Source: Thalassobaculum fulvum
GTDB lineage: Bacteria; Pseudomonadota; Alphaproteobacteria; Thalassobaculales; Thalassobaculaceae
DNA length: 64,000 nt
Assembly (NCBI RefSeq): GCF_014652915.1
Contig: NZ_BMZS01000003.1
Span: 434,001 to 498,000, forward strand
Direction of reading: 5' to 3'
Part shown: positions 1 to 8,130 of the stretch, in pieces
How the letters are laid out: the number at the start of each line of letters is the position of its first letter
Position numbering within the stretch: the stretch's first letter is position 1
Made by a program: the position numbers and the translations under genes
Notes under the pieces: model-generated
What the model was told of the DNA's origin: nothing
Database searches by the model: none
What the model saw: the letters and a program-made list of their open reading frames with translations, nothing else

Positions 1-583
1 CCGGGCGCTCGCCAACGCCGCGCTGGCCTACATGGTGGCGAGCGGGCGCGAGGAGGGGATCCGGCTCGCCGTCGCGCAGGCCCGTCCCGACGGCACCATG
101 ACCCGGGTCATGGGGGCGCTGGTCGCCCTCAACGACCTGGAGCGGCCCGAGCGCGACGCAGCGCTGGCGGCGTTCCACGACCGCTGGCAGAACGACCCGC
201 TGGTGCTCGACAAGTGGTTTGCCCTGAAGGCCGGCTCGGCACGGACCGACACCCTGGACCAGGTCAAGGGACTGCTGGAGCATCCGGGCTTCAGCATCCG
301 CATCCCGAACAGGGTGCGGGCGCTGATCGGCGGCTTCACTGCCGGCAACCCGGTGCGCTTCCACGCGGCCGACGGCTCCGGCTACGACTTCCTCGCCGAG
401 CAGGTGCTGGCGCTCGACGCCATCAACCCGCAGGTCGCGGCCCGGATGACCCAGCCGCTGGTGCGCTGGCGCAAGTTCGACGCCGGCCGCGGCAAGGCGA
501 TGACGGACGCCTTGCGCCGCATCATCCACAGTCCCACTCTGTCGAAGGACGTCTACGAGATCGCCTCGAAGGCGTTGGCCTAG
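1..583 (+). CDS. pepN: Aminopeptidase N, C-terminal part (gene cut by window start)
   Basis: The window opens inside this gene; the frame starts at base 2 and 193 residues are visible before the TAG stop. They match the helical C-terminal domain of M1-family aminopeptidase N (PepN), including the phrase DPLVLDKWF, the block NRVRALIGGF and the ending typical of this domain. The catalytic zinc domain (HEXXH) lies upstream, outside the window. PepN is a cytoplasmic metallo-exopeptidase that removes N-terminal residues from peptides and is about 870-890 residues long in full. A racemase gene follows after 27 bases on the same strand. The family call rests on sequence resemblance of the C-terminal domain only. 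Confidence 0.86.
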   Translation, partial: RALANAALAYMVASGREEGIRLAVAQARPDGTMTRVMGALVALNDLERPERDAALAAFHDRWQNDPLVLDKWFALKAGSARTDTLDQVKGLLEHPGFSIRIPNRVRALIGGFTAGNPVRFHAADGSGYDFLAEQVLALDAINPQVAARMTQPLVRWRKFDAGRGKAMTDALRRIIHSPTLSKDVYEIASKALA

Positions 584-610
584 GATCATCTGCCCGCCGG
601 GGAGGCTGCG

Positions 611-1300
611 TTGACCGATCGCATCGTCGTCATCAATCCGAACTCGACCGAGGCGGTGACCACCGCCATGGACCGGGCGCTGGACCCGCTGCGGATCGCC
701 GGCGGGCCGGAGATCGTCAGCGTCACCAACCCGGACGGCCCGCCGGGCATCGAATGCCAGGCCCATGTCGACGACGTGTCGCGCGACATCCGAGCGATCG
801 TCCGGACCCACGAGGCCGAGGCGTCGGCCTTCGTGATCGCCTGTTTCTCCGACCCCGGCATCCACGCCGCCCGCGAGAGCACGGCCCGGCCGGTGTTCGG
901 GATCGCCGAGAGCGGCCTGCTGACCGCCCTGGCGCTCGGCAGCAAGGCCGGGATCGTGGCGATTCTCAGCCGCTCGATCCCGCGTCACATGCGCTATGTG
1001 CGGGCGCTCGGCCTGGAGAGCCGGCTGGCCGGCGACCGGGCGATCGAGCTCGGCGTGGTCGCGCTGTCGGACGAGGCCAAGACCTTCGGCCGGATGGTCG
1101 AGGTCGGCGAGGCGCTGCGCGACCGCGACGGCGCCGACGTGCTGGTGCTCGGCTGCGCCGGCATGGCCCGCTACCGGGAGCGGCTGGCCGAGGCGGTCGG
1201 CATCCCGGTGGTCGACCCCACCCAGGCGGCAGTCGGCATGGCGATCACGGCGATCCGCCTCGGCCGAGCGACCAGCGGCGTCGCCGCCGCGGCGGAGTGA
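611..1300 (+). CDS. Asp/Glu/hydantoin racemase family protein
   Basis: A 229-residue protein starting at TTG, preceded by GGGAGGCTG. It has the N-terminal NPNS motif (residues 9-12) and the two catalytic-type cysteines of the family, C78 in VIACFSD and C182 in VLGCAGM. The fold is two similar alpha/beta lobes, and the two Cys act as paired acid/base catalysts, so a racemase or isomerase acting on an amino acid, hydantoin or related compound is expected. The exact substrate cannot be read from the sequence. The next gene, a polysaccharide deacetylase-type amidohydrolase, starts 4 bases downstream, so the two are probably co-translated and may act on the same cyclic ureide or amide. Cytoplasmic; no signal peptide. 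Confidence 0.85.
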   Translation: MTDRIVVINPNSTEAVTTAMDRALDPLRIAGGPEIVSVTNPDGPPGIECQAHVDDVSRDIRAIVRTHEAEASAFVIACFSDPGIHAARESTARPVFGIAESGLLTALALGSKAGIVAILSRSIPRHMRYVRALGLESRLAGDRAIELGVVALSDEAKTFGRMVEVGEALRDRDGADVLVLGCAGMARYRERLAEAVGIPVVDPTQAAVGMAITAIRLGRATSGVAAAAE

Positions 1301-1304
1301 CGCG

Positions 1305-2183
1305 GTGGGCCTGCCGGGGCACGGCCGGTACCAGTACGACCCGATCGAAGGACGGCGCACCGTCGAGTGGCCCGGCGGCAAGCGGCTGGCGGTCTACATC
1401 GCGCTGAACATCGAGGTGTTCGCGTTCGGCGAGGGGCTGGGGGCCGAACTGGCTCCCGGCGGCCCGCAGCCGGACGTGCTGAACTATGCATGGCGCGACT
1501 ACGGCAACCGCGTCGGCGTGTGGCGCCTGCTCGACGAGTTCTACCGCCTGGAGCTGCCGGTCACCGTCCTGGCCAATGCCGAGACCTATGCCGAGTGCCC
1601 GGCGGTCATGGAGGCGTTCCGCCGCCGCGGCGACGAGGTGGTCGCCCACGGCCGGACCAATTCGGAACGCCAGGGCGTGCTCGACGAGACCGAAGAGCGG
1701 GCGCTGATCGCCGAGACCACCGATGCCATCCGTCAGGCCGAGGGGCACCGGCCGTTCGGCTGGCTGGGCCCCTGGATCTCGCAGAGCCGGACGACGCCCG
1801 ACCTGCTGGCCGAAGCCGGCTACAGCTACCTGCTGGACTGGTGCCACGACGACCAGCCGGTCCGGATGACGACCCGGAACGGCGGAGGCATCCTGTCGGT
1901 GCCGTATCCGCAGGAGCTGAACGACATCCCGGCGGTGGTCGCCCGCAAGGTCGAGGGCCGGGAATTCGCCGAGATGATCGTCGACGGCTTCGACGAGCAG
2001 TTCGAGCAGTCGGCCAGGCAGCCGCTGGTGTTCGGCATCGCGCTGCACCCGTACATCGTCGGCCAGCCGCACCGCCTGCGACCGCTGCGCCGGGCGCTCG
2101 AGCACATCGCCGCGCATCGGGACCGGATCTGGCTTTGCCACGCCGGCGAAATCGCCCGGCACTGGGACAGCGTCGAGGCTTAA
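1305..2183 (+). CDS. Polysaccharide deacetylase family protein, PuuE-like
   Basis: A 292-residue protein from a GTG start 4 bases after the racemase stop. It begins with the GRYQYDPI / VEWPGGKRLA block seen in allantoinase-like (PuuE) members of the polysaccharide deacetylase superfamily, followed by ALNIEVF and HGRTNSERQ, which occupy the positions of the metal-site motifs. No signal peptide is visible, which fits a cytoplasmic amidohydrolase rather than a cell-wall deacetylase. With the racemase upstream this suggests degradation of a cyclic ureide or related amide; this is inference. A longer start inside the racemase is possible but would create a large overlap. The stop codon lies within a perfect inverted repeat (2180-2194). 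Confidence 0.82.
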   Translation: MGLPGHGRYQYDPIEGRRTVEWPGGKRLAVYIALNIEVFAFGEGLGAELAPGGPQPDVLNYAWRDYGNRVGVWRLLDEFYRLELPVTVLANAETYAECPAVMEAFRRRGDEVVAHGRTNSERQGVLDETEERALIAETTDAIRQAEGHRPFGWLGPWISQSRTTPDLLAEAGYSYLLDWCHDDQPVRMTTRNGGGILSVPYPQELNDIPAVVARKVEGREFAEMIVDGFDEQFEQSARQPLVFGIALHPYIVGQPHRLRPLRRALEHIAAHRDRIWLCHAGEIARHWDSVEA

Positions 2184-2194
2184 CGGTTCGTTAA
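2180..2194. repeat. Short inverted repeat TTAACG-GTT-CGTTAA over a stop codon
   Basis: Perfect 6-base arms with a 3-base centre. The arm contains the TAA stop of the deacetylase gene. It sits about 90 bases upstream of the PAS_5 gene at 2286, so it could be an operator for that gene or chance; there is no T-run to suggest a terminator. Confidence 0.35.
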
Positions 2195-2285
2195 GTGGCC
2201 GCTTCTACGGTTCGATCCGCGGAATGGGATCGCGGGTTCGCTGTCGGCCTGACCGCAGGCGTGTGGAAATCGGTCGGCGCGAGCA

Positions 2286-2888
2286 ATGTCCAGTGAGCCG
2301 GAAGCCAACCAGGTGAGCGGACTGGCCGCAAACCTGATCGACGAGGACTACGGTCCGGTCGCGCATTTCTTCGCGGCGAACGGCGTGGCCGCACCGAAGA
2401 TCGCCTGGGATCCTTCGGGCGACGACGCGGGGGCGAACTTCCTGGGCTTTCTGGTCGAGTTCTGGCGCCGGGGCAGGGGCGGCGCCCCCTGGCCGCCGGA
2501 ATCCGCGATCGACCCGGTCGATCTGCGACCGGCGCTCGGCAGCCTGCTGGTGTGCGAACCGCTCGAGGACCTGAGCGACTTCCGGATCCGGCTGTACGGC
2601 AGCCGGCTGGCCCTGAGCATGGGACGCGACCTGACCGGGGCGCACGTATCGGATATCGACCCCGGTTCCTACATCACGACGTTCTATCTGGCCTGCTATC
2701 GGGCGGTCGCCATCCGTGGCGCGGCCCTGTTCACCCGCCACAATCCGTCGAAGGCCTCGTTCGCCTCCGAGATCAACCGGCTGCTGCTGCCGTTCGGGCC
2801 CGCGGGAAGGGTGAGCCGGATCCTGGTCGGGGTGGATTCCATCGCCCGCCGGCCGCTCGGACGGCCGAACTGGACGAAGCAGAACTAG
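2286..2888 (+). CDS. Stand-alone PAS_5 domain protein
   Basis: A 200-residue soluble protein. The segment ESAIDPVDLRPALGSLLVCE followed by FRIRLYGSRLALSMGRDLTG is the signature of the PAS_5 family (single PAS domain, abundant in Rhodospirillales-type genomes). Nothing is fused to it: no kinase, cyclase or DNA-binding part is seen. It has a N-terminal extension of about 60 residues before the PAS core and a basic tail. Function in this family is unknown; a sensory or localisation role is inferred only from the PAS fold. Three more such genes occur in this window. The start at ATG 2286 has a weak Shine-Dalgarno (GCGAG). Confidence 0.8.
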   Translation: MSSEPEANQVSGLAANLIDEDYGPVAHFFAANGVAAPKIAWDPSGDDAGANFLGFLVEFWRRGRGGAPWPPESAIDPVDLRPALGSLLVCEPLEDLSDFRIRLYGSRLALSMGRDLTGAHVSDIDPGSYITTFYLACYRAVAIRGAALFTRHNPSKASFASEINRLLLPFGPAGRVSRILVGVDSIARRPLGRPNWTKQN

Positions 2889-2965
2889 CCTCCGTTCCGT
2901 GCCGCTTGCCTTTGGTTTCAAGTGAAACTAATTTTCTCCGCAAGCTCGAACCGGGAGGAAACGAC

Positions 2966-3046
2966 ATGGCCAAGGCCTTCGCGCCGGCCGGCGAACTCGC
3001 CGCCAACAGGACCACGTCCGGCCGCATCGATCGGGGCGGGGCCTGA
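2966..3046 (+). CDS. Possible 26-residue leader peptide before the flavin hydroxylase
   Basis: ATG at 2966 is preceded by a near-ideal ribosome site (GGGAGGAAACGAC), much stronger than anything in front of the hydroxylase ATG at 3048. The frame closes with TGA at 3044-3046, one base before that ATG. The peptide starts MAKAFAPAGELAANR and has no recognisable motif. It may be a translated leader that feeds ribosomes to the hydroxylase by coupling, or a degenerate remnant of a former N-terminus. Nothing indicates attenuation: no run of a single amino-acid codon is present. Confidence 0.4.
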   Translation: MAKAFAPAGELAANRTTSGRIDRGGA

Positions 3047-3047
3047 G

Positions 3048-4721
3048 ATGGCCGGCGGCCTCGCGGACCGCCCCCGCTACGCGTACGCGGCTCCGCCGGA
3101 ACTGGGGCAGGACTCCGTCCGGCGGGCGCCGATCGTGATCGTCGGTGCCGGCCCGGTCGGCCTGTGCGCCGCCGCCGAGCTGGCGATGCTCGGCCACGAC
3201 ACGATCCTGCTCGACGAGGACGACACGGTTTCGGTCGGCAGCCGGGCGATCTGCTGGGCCAAGCGGACGCTGGAGATCTTCGACCGTATCGGGGTCGGCG
3301 ACCGCATGGTCGGCAAGGGCGTCGTGTGGAACCGCGGCCGGCTGTTCCACCGCGACCGCGAGGTCTACAACTTCGACCTGCTGCCGGAGCCCGGCCACCA
3401 GCGTCCCGCCTTCATCAACCTGCAGCAGTACTACGTCGAGGAATACCTGGTCGACCGGGTGCAGGAACTCGGACGGACCGACATCCGCTGGCGCAACAGG
3501 GTGGTCGGCCTCGACGTCCTGCCGGACGGCGGCGCGCGTCTGACCGTCGAGACGCCGGACGGCAACTACCGGCTCGACGCCGACTACGTCCTGGCGGCGG
3601 ACGGGGTGCGCAGCCCGATCCGCCGGATGATGGGCCTCGACTTCAAGGGCAAGGTATTCGAGGACCGGTTCCTGATCGCCGACGTGATCATGAAGGCGGA
3701 CTTCCCGAGCGAGCGCTGGTTCTGGTTCGAGCCGCCGTTCCATTCCGGCCAGTCGGTCCTGCTGCACCGGCAGCCCGACGACGTGTTCCGGATCGATTTC
3801 CAGCTCGACCCGTCGGCCGACCCCGAGGAGGAGCGCAAACCTGAGAACGTGGTTCCGCGCCTCCAGCAGATGCTGGGGCCGGACAAGCCGTTCGACCTGG
3901 AGTGGGTCAGCGTCTACACCTTCACCTGCCGCCGCATGGAGCGCTTCCACCACGGGCCGGTGTTCTTCGTCGGCGACAGCGCCCACGTGGTCAGTCCGTT
4001 CGGCGCGCGCGGCGGCAACGGCGGTATCCAGGACGTCGATGCCCTGTGCTGGAGGCTCGCCGCGGTGCTGAACGGGACGGCGCCGGCGGCGTTGCTCGAC
4101 AGCTACGATGCCGAGCGGATTCCGGCGGCGGACGAGAACCTGTTGAATTCGACCCGGTCGACCGACTTCATCACCCCGAAGAACGAGGCCAGCGTGGCGT
4201 TCCGCGAAGCGGCGCTCGACCTGGCGGCGGATCTTCCGTTCGCGCGGCGGGTCGTCAACTCCGGGCGGTTGTCGCTGCCGCACACCTATGCCGCAACCCC
4301 TCTGTCGACCCCGGACGGCGACGCCTGGTCGGGCGGGCCGCGACCGGGCGCGCCGGCTCCCGACGCGCCGGTCCAGGTGGCGGAAGGCGAGCCGTGGCTG
4401 CTGCGGCGACTGGGCGGGCGGTTCACGCTGCTCCGGTTCGTCGACGACCCGGCCGCGGCGGCACTCGGCGGCGTCCCCGACGGGGTGGACGTCGTCACCG
4501 TCGCCCGCAGCGGTCGGCCGGACGGTGCAACCGTGATCGACCGCGACGGCACCGCCTTTGCCCGTTGGGATGCCGCGGACGGCAGCGCCTATCTGGTCCG
4601 CCCGGACCAGCACGTGGCCGCCCGCTGGCGAACGCCGGAGCCGGGCGCTATCGCCACGGCCCTGGCCCGGGCGCTCGGGCGCCCCGCTGCGGCCGAGGCC
4701 CGGCGCGCGGCCGGAGGGTGA
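3048..4721 (+). CDS. FAD-dependent aromatic-ring monooxygenase (MhpA/phenol hydroxylase class)
   Basis: A 557-residue class A flavoprotein hydroxylase. It shows the FAD-binding GAGPVG at residues 33-38, the ADGVRSPIRR segment after the first domain, and FFVGDSAH around residue 306 followed by GARGGNGG, the ribityl-binding GD motif. The C-terminal third is the thioredoxin-like domain typical of 3-(3-hydroxyphenyl)propionate hydroxylase and related enzymes. Such enzymes use NAD(P)H and O2 to hydroxylate phenolic rings in the cytoplasm; the substrate here is unknown. A DUF2783 gene follows after 4 bases, a pairing often seen with this hydroxylase group. Start: ATG 3048, just after a 26-codon frame with the better ribosome site; an in-frame extension back to 2922 has no support. 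Confidence 0.88.
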   Translation: MAGGLADRPRYAYAAPPELGQDSVRRAPIVIVGAGPVGLCAAAELAMLGHDTILLDEDDTVSVGSRAICWAKRTLEIFDRIGVGDRMVGKGVVWNRGRLFHRDREVYNFDLLPEPGHQRPAFINLQQYYVEEYLVDRVQELGRTDIRWRNRVVGLDVLPDGGARLTVETPDGNYRLDADYVLAADGVRSPIRRMMGLDFKGKVFEDRFLIADVIMKADFPSERWFWFEPPFHSGQSVLLHRQPDDVFRIDFQLDPSADPEEERKPENVVPRLQQMLGPDKPFDLEWVSVYTFTCRRMERFHHGPVFFVGDSAHVVSPFGARGGNGGIQDVDALCWRLAAVLNGTAPAALLDSYDAERIPAADENLLNSTRSTDFITPKNEASVAFREAALDLAADLPFARRVVNSGRLSLPHTYAATPLSTPDGDAWSGGPRPGAPAPDAPVQVAEGEPWLLRRLGGRFTLLRFVDDPAAAALGGVPDGVDVVTVARSGRPDGATVIDRDGTAFARWDAADGSAYLVRPDQHVAARWRTPEPGAIATALARALGRPAAAEARRAAGG

Positions 4722-4725
4722 GCCG

Positions 4726-4920
4726 ATGACAACGTTGAAGACCGACCTGAACCTGACCGACGCCGACGGCTTCTACGAGCGGCTGATCGAGGCCCATCGC
4801 GGGCTCGACGGACCCGCGAGCCGACGCCTCAATGCCAAGCTTGTGCTGCTGCTGGCCAACCACGTCGGCGACGCCGCCGTGCTGGACGAGGCGCTACGGA
4901 TTGCCCGCGGCGAGCGGTAG
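4726..4920 (+). CDS. DUF2783 domain protein, partner of the hydroxylase
   Basis: A 64-residue protein 4 bases after the hydroxylase stop. The sequence LNLTDADGFYERLIEAHRGL with LNAKLVLLLANHVGD is the pattern of DUF2783, small helical proteins found next to FAD monooxygenases in alpha- and betaproteobacteria. The position suggests a subunit, stabiliser or small accessory factor for the hydroxylase; no biochemical role is established that I know of. No signal peptide or membrane segment. Confidence 0.8.
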   Translation: MTTLKTDLNLTDADGFYERLIEAHRGLDGPASRRLNAKLVLLLANHVGDAAVLDEALRIARGER

Positions 4921-4931
4921 CGCAGGCGCCG

Positions 4932-5174
4932 CTACCCGAACGCCTTGAAGGTGATCAACGTGAAGGTGTCCTTGACGCCGGGCAGGGTCTGCACCCGGTC
5001 GGTCACGAAGTGGCCGATATCGGCGGCGTCCGGCAGATAGCACTTCATCATCAGGTCGTACTGCCCGGACGTCGAGTAGACCTCGGAGACCTCCTCGACC
5101 TCCTGGACCGCCTGATCAGCCACCTGATAGGCCTTTCCGAGATCGCATTTGACCTGGATGAAGATCGTCTGCAT
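4932..5174 (-). CDS. Single-domain Lrp/AsnC ligand-binding (RAM) protein
   Basis: An 80-residue protein consisting only of the RAM domain of Lrp/AsnC regulators: MQTIFIQVKCDLGKAYQVAD ... SGQYDLMMKCYL ... GVKDTFTLITF. The helix-turn-helix half is missing, as in the free-standing ligand-domain proteins known in many bacteria and archaea, so it is not a truncated gene. These form dimers or octamers that bind amino acids; partners are often unknown. The start at 5174 is preferred because GGTGAGGCC lies just before it; an upstream ATG at 5189 would add five residues. It is convergent with the DUF2783 gene and downstream of the helicase gene on the same strand. Confidence 0.83.
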   Translation of the reverse strand: MQTIFIQVKCDLGKAYQVADQAVQEVEEVSEVYSTSGQYDLMMKCYLPDAADIGHFVTDRVQTLPGVKDTFTLITFKAFG

Positions 5175-5207
5175 GGCCTCACCGGGCATGTCTTGAGGAC
5201 GCCGGCA

Positions 5208-5225
5208 TGGTCCCGCACGGGACCA
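5208..5225 (-). terminator. Hairpin after the DEAD-box helicase gene
   Basis: TGGTCCC-GCAC-GGGACCA, a perfect 7-bp stem with a 4-base loop, 7 bases after the helicase stop. No T-run follows on the minus strand, so it may be a weak terminator or mRNA 3'-end stabiliser. Confidence 0.42.
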
Positions 5226-5231
5226 CGGAAA

Positions 5232-6755
5232 TCAACCGGTAGCCTTCTTCGGAACCGGACGGAGCAGGAAGGCGGGAACCTCGTCGCCGAAGCCGGTGAC
5301 CCGCGGCCCGTCGTCGTCGCGATCCCGACGCCCCCGGCCCCGGCGGCCGCCGTCCCGGTCCGGGAAGCGCTCGACGACGCCGCCGCCGGTCAGCGACGGC
5401 TCGCGCTTCGGTGCCTCGGAGACCGCTTCCGGCTCCGCCGGCTTCTCCGAACGCCGGCGGTCGCCGCGTTTCTTCGGCTGCTCCGCAGGCGCGGCAGCTT
5501 CCTCGGCCTGGACCGCCGGCTTGTCGGCCGGCTTGTCGTCGGACTTGCGGGCACGGCCGCGTCCGCCGCGGCGGCGCTTGTCGCCGGCCTCCTCGACCTC
5601 TTCCTCGACCGACGGGGCCGCGACCCCGGCCAGGTCCAGGACCGGGATCTTCTTGCCGATCAGCCGCTCGACGGCGGCGAGCAGCTTGGAGTCCTCCGGC
5701 GTCGCCAGGGTGAACGCGCGGCCGCTCATGCCGGCTCGGCCGGTGCGGCCGATCCGGTGGACGTAGTCCTCGGCGTGCGACGGAACGTCGAAGTTGAAGA
5801 CGTGGCTGAGGCCCTTGATGTCGAGCCCGCGGGCGGCGACGTCGCTGCACACGACCATCCGCGCCTCGCCGTTCTTGAACTTCTGCAGCGTCTCCATGCG
5901 CGCCGGCTGGGACATGTCGCCGTGCAACTGGACGGCGTCGTAGCCGTGGCGCTGCAGCGAGCGGTGCAGCACGCCGATGTCGCGCTTGCGGTTGCAGAAG
6001 ATCAGGGCGCTGTCGACGGTCTCGCTGGCCAGCAGCGACCGCAGCGCCGCCCGCTTGTCCTTGGTCGAGCAGCGGATCAGGTGCTGGGCGACGGTCTCGG
6101 CCGGCGAGGCCGGCGGCGCCACCGACACCTCCTTCGGGTTCATCAGGAACTTGTCGGCCAGACGCCGGATCTCCGGCGCCATGGTCGCCGAGAAGAACAG
6201 GGTCTGCCGGATCGTCGGCAGCAGCGAGACGATGCGTTCGACGTCGGGGATGAACCCCATGTCGAGCATCCTGTCGGCCTCGTCGATCACCAGGATCTTG
6301 ACGTCGGTCAGCAGGACCTTGCCGCGCTCGAAATGGTCCAGCAGCCGCCCGGGCGTCGCGATCAGCACGTCGACGCCCCGGTCGAGCTTGGATTCCTGCT
6401 CGTCGAACGACACGCCGCCGATCAGCAGCGCCATGGTCAGCCGGGTGTTCTTGCCGTACTTGACGAAGTTGTCGGCGACCTGGGCGGCGAGTTCGCGGGT
6501 CGGCGCGATGATCAGCGACCGCGGCATGCGCGCCTTGGCGCGCCCGGCCGACAGCACGTCGATCATCGGCAGCGTGAAGGACGCCGTCTTGCCGGTCCCG
6601 GTCTGGGCGCAACCGAGAACGTCGCGCCCCATCAGAACGTAGGGAATCGCCTTTTCCTGAATCGGCGTCGGCTTTTCGTAGCCGGCGGAGGCGACGGCGG
6701 AAACGACCTCGTCGGAAAGACCGAGGTCTCTGAAAGTTACTTGTGTGTCGGCCAT
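5232..6755 (-). CDS. DEAD-box ATP-dependent RNA helicase, RhlE-like
   Basis: A 507-residue helicase with all family motifs: Q motif GYEKPTPIQ (residues 25-33), motif I AQTGTGKT (50-57), PTRELA, TPGRLLD, DEAD (157-160), SAT in FSATM, RGLDI and HRIGRTGRAG. The core ends near residue 390; the rest is a low-complexity Arg/Lys/Glu/Ala tail, as in RhlE-type helicases, probably for RNA binding. The role is ATP-driven remodelling of RNA duplexes in ribosome assembly or RNA decay. The start at 6755 (MADTQVTFRDLGL) is chosen because the family N-terminus begins there; the longer frame to 6818 adds residues unlike the family. Confidence 0.92.
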   Translation of the reverse strand: MADTQVTFRDLGLSDEVVSAVASAGYEKPTPIQEKAIPYVLMGRDVLGCAQTGTGKTASFTLPMIDVLSAGRAKARMPRSLIIAPTRELAAQVADNFVKYGKNTRLTMALLIGGVSFDEQESKLDRGVDVLIATPGRLLDHFERGKVLLTDVKILVIDEADRMLDMGFIPDVERIVSLLPTIRQTLFFSATMAPEIRRLADKFLMNPKEVSVAPPASPAETVAQHLIRCSTKDKRAALRSLLASETVDSALIFCNRKRDIGVLHRSLQRHGYDAVQLHGDMSQPARMETLQKFKNGEARMVVCSDVAARGLDIKGLSHVFNFDVPSHAEDYVHRIGRTGRAGMSGRAFTLATPEDSKLLAAVERLIGKKIPVLDLAGVAAPSVEEEVEEAGDKRRRGGRGRARKSDDKPADKPAVQAEEAAAPAEQPKKRGDRRRSEKPAEPEAVSEAPKREPSLTGGGVVERFPDRDGGRRGRGRRDRDDDGPRVTGFGDEVPAFLLRPVPKKATG

Positions 6756-6959
6756 GTCGTCTTGAGTTGTCAGCCCTCGCGGTCGGCGACCGCCAAGTGG
6801 CGCGCGGACTATAGGCATTCATGCAGGACTGTCAATGACAGACGCACGGAAAGCCCGGAAAACACTTGTATTTCGTGCCCGCGATGCGGTTTCGCCATGG
6901 TCTCGGAGCGGATTTGGCCGGATCGGATCCGACCGGCCCTCGACAAGGCGACTGTCCGG

Positions 6960-8039
6960 TCACGCCCGCAGCCGATCCAGCCCCTTCCAGTCGAGCGCAA
7001 CGCCGTGTCCCGGGCGGTCCGGCGCGGTCACCTTGCCGTCGACGATCGTCAGCGGGTGCTCGATGAAGGCATCCAGGCCGAAGCCGTGCCATTCGAGATA
7101 GGACGCGTTCGGAACGGCGGCGAGCAGGTGCACGTGAAGATCGTGCACGCCGTGCGACGTCACCGGCAGGTGGTGCGCCTCGGCCAGGCGGGCGATCTTC
7201 ATCCAGGGCGTGATGCCGCCGCAGCAGGCGAGGTCGGGCTCCGGGAACTGTACCCCGCCGGCCTCGATCAGCGGCTTGAATTCCGCCGGGTTGTGGAAGT
7301 TCTCGCCGGCCGCGACGGGGATGCCTTCGGCCGCCACCAGGGCGTGGCCCTCGACGTCCTCGGGTTCCAGCGGCTCCTCGAGCCAGCCGAGGTCGTAGGG
7401 CGCCAGCGCCCGGGCCGCGGCGACGGCCCGGTGGCGGCTCCAGCCCATGTTGGCGTCCACCATCAGAGGGAACCCGTCGCCCAGGAACTTGCGCATGGCG
7501 GCAACCCGCGCGACGTCCTCGTCGAGCGAGTCCCGCCCGACCTTCATCTTGATCGCCCGGAAGCCGCGGTCGAGGTTGCCGCGGGTTTGCTCCAGCAGTT
7601 CGTCGAGGGTGAAGTACAGGTCGATGCCGCCGGCATAGACCGGGACTTTCGGGTTCGAGCCGCCGAGCAGCCGCCACAGCGGCAGGCCGGCACGCCTGCC
7701 CAGGATGTCCCACAGCGCCACGTCCACGGCGGCCATGGCGAAGGCGACGGCGCCCCCGCGACCGACCCAGTGCAGCGCCCACCACATGCGTTGCCAGCAA
7801 TCCTCGATCCGGCCCTCGTCGGCCCCCGACAGGACCTCGCCGAGTTCCTCGATTAGCGCCAGGATGGCCCGGCCGCCGCGGCCGACCGTGTAGGTGTAGC
7901 CGAGCCCGACGACGCCGTCGGTCGTCGTGACCCGCACGGTGATCAATTCGAAGCCGGGAATCTCGCGGTGGGTCGAGTCCGACAGCGGGCGCGGCAGCGG
8001 GATCCGGTAGTGGTCGGCCTGGATGCGGTCGATCGTCAT
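6960..8039 (-). CDS. Enolase-superfamily dehydratase/racemase (mandelate racemase group)
   Basis: A 359-residue protein with the capping domain followed by the TIM barrel of the mandelate racemase/muconate-lactonizing group. Visible active-site elements: KMK (K164/K166), metal ligands D195 in VDAN, E221 in EEP and E246 in GEN, and a His at 296 in SHGVHD. This points to abstraction of a proton alpha to a carboxylate, with dehydration of an acid sugar as the commonest outcome; the substrate is not deducible. Start at 8039 is chosen because AAAGAGGACGCC precedes it. The gene is divergent from the alpha/beta hydrolase at 8131. No transporter or regulator gene is adjacent. Confidence 0.87.
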   Translation of the reverse strand: MTIDRIQADHYRIPLPRPLSDSTHREIPGFELITVRVTTTDGVVGLGYTYTVGRGGRAILALIEELGEVLSGADEGRIEDCWQRMWWALHWVGRGGAVAFAMAAVDVALWDILGRRAGLPLWRLLGGSNPKVPVYAGGIDLYFTLDELLEQTRGNLDRGFRAIKMKVGRDSLDEDVARVAAMRKFLGDGFPLMVDANMGWSRHRAVAAARALAPYDLGWLEEPLEPEDVEGHALVAAEGIPVAAGENFHNPAEFKPLIEAGGVQFPEPDLACCGGITPWMKIARLAEAHHLPVTSHGVHDLHVHLLAAVPNASYLEWHGFGLDAFIEHPLTIVDGKVTAPDRPGHGVALDWKGLDRLRA

Positions 8040-8130
8040 GGCGTCCTCTTTCCCCGGTTCCGCGATCATTGTAGAGCATGCCCGACCTTGCCCCTATGTG
8101 CACCGCATGCCCGAGGCGGAGGAGACTGAG

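Noticed and set aside
2922..3047. Extended N-terminus of the flavin hydroxylase from 2922
   Set aside because: The added residues are not family-like and overlap the strong ribosome site and leader frame; the FAD domain begins well after ATG 3048.
5010..7856. A 948-codon open frame on the plus strand
   Set aside because: It lies opposite the clear DEAD-box helicase and dehydratase genes; its composition is the antisense shadow of high-GC codons and shows no family motifs.
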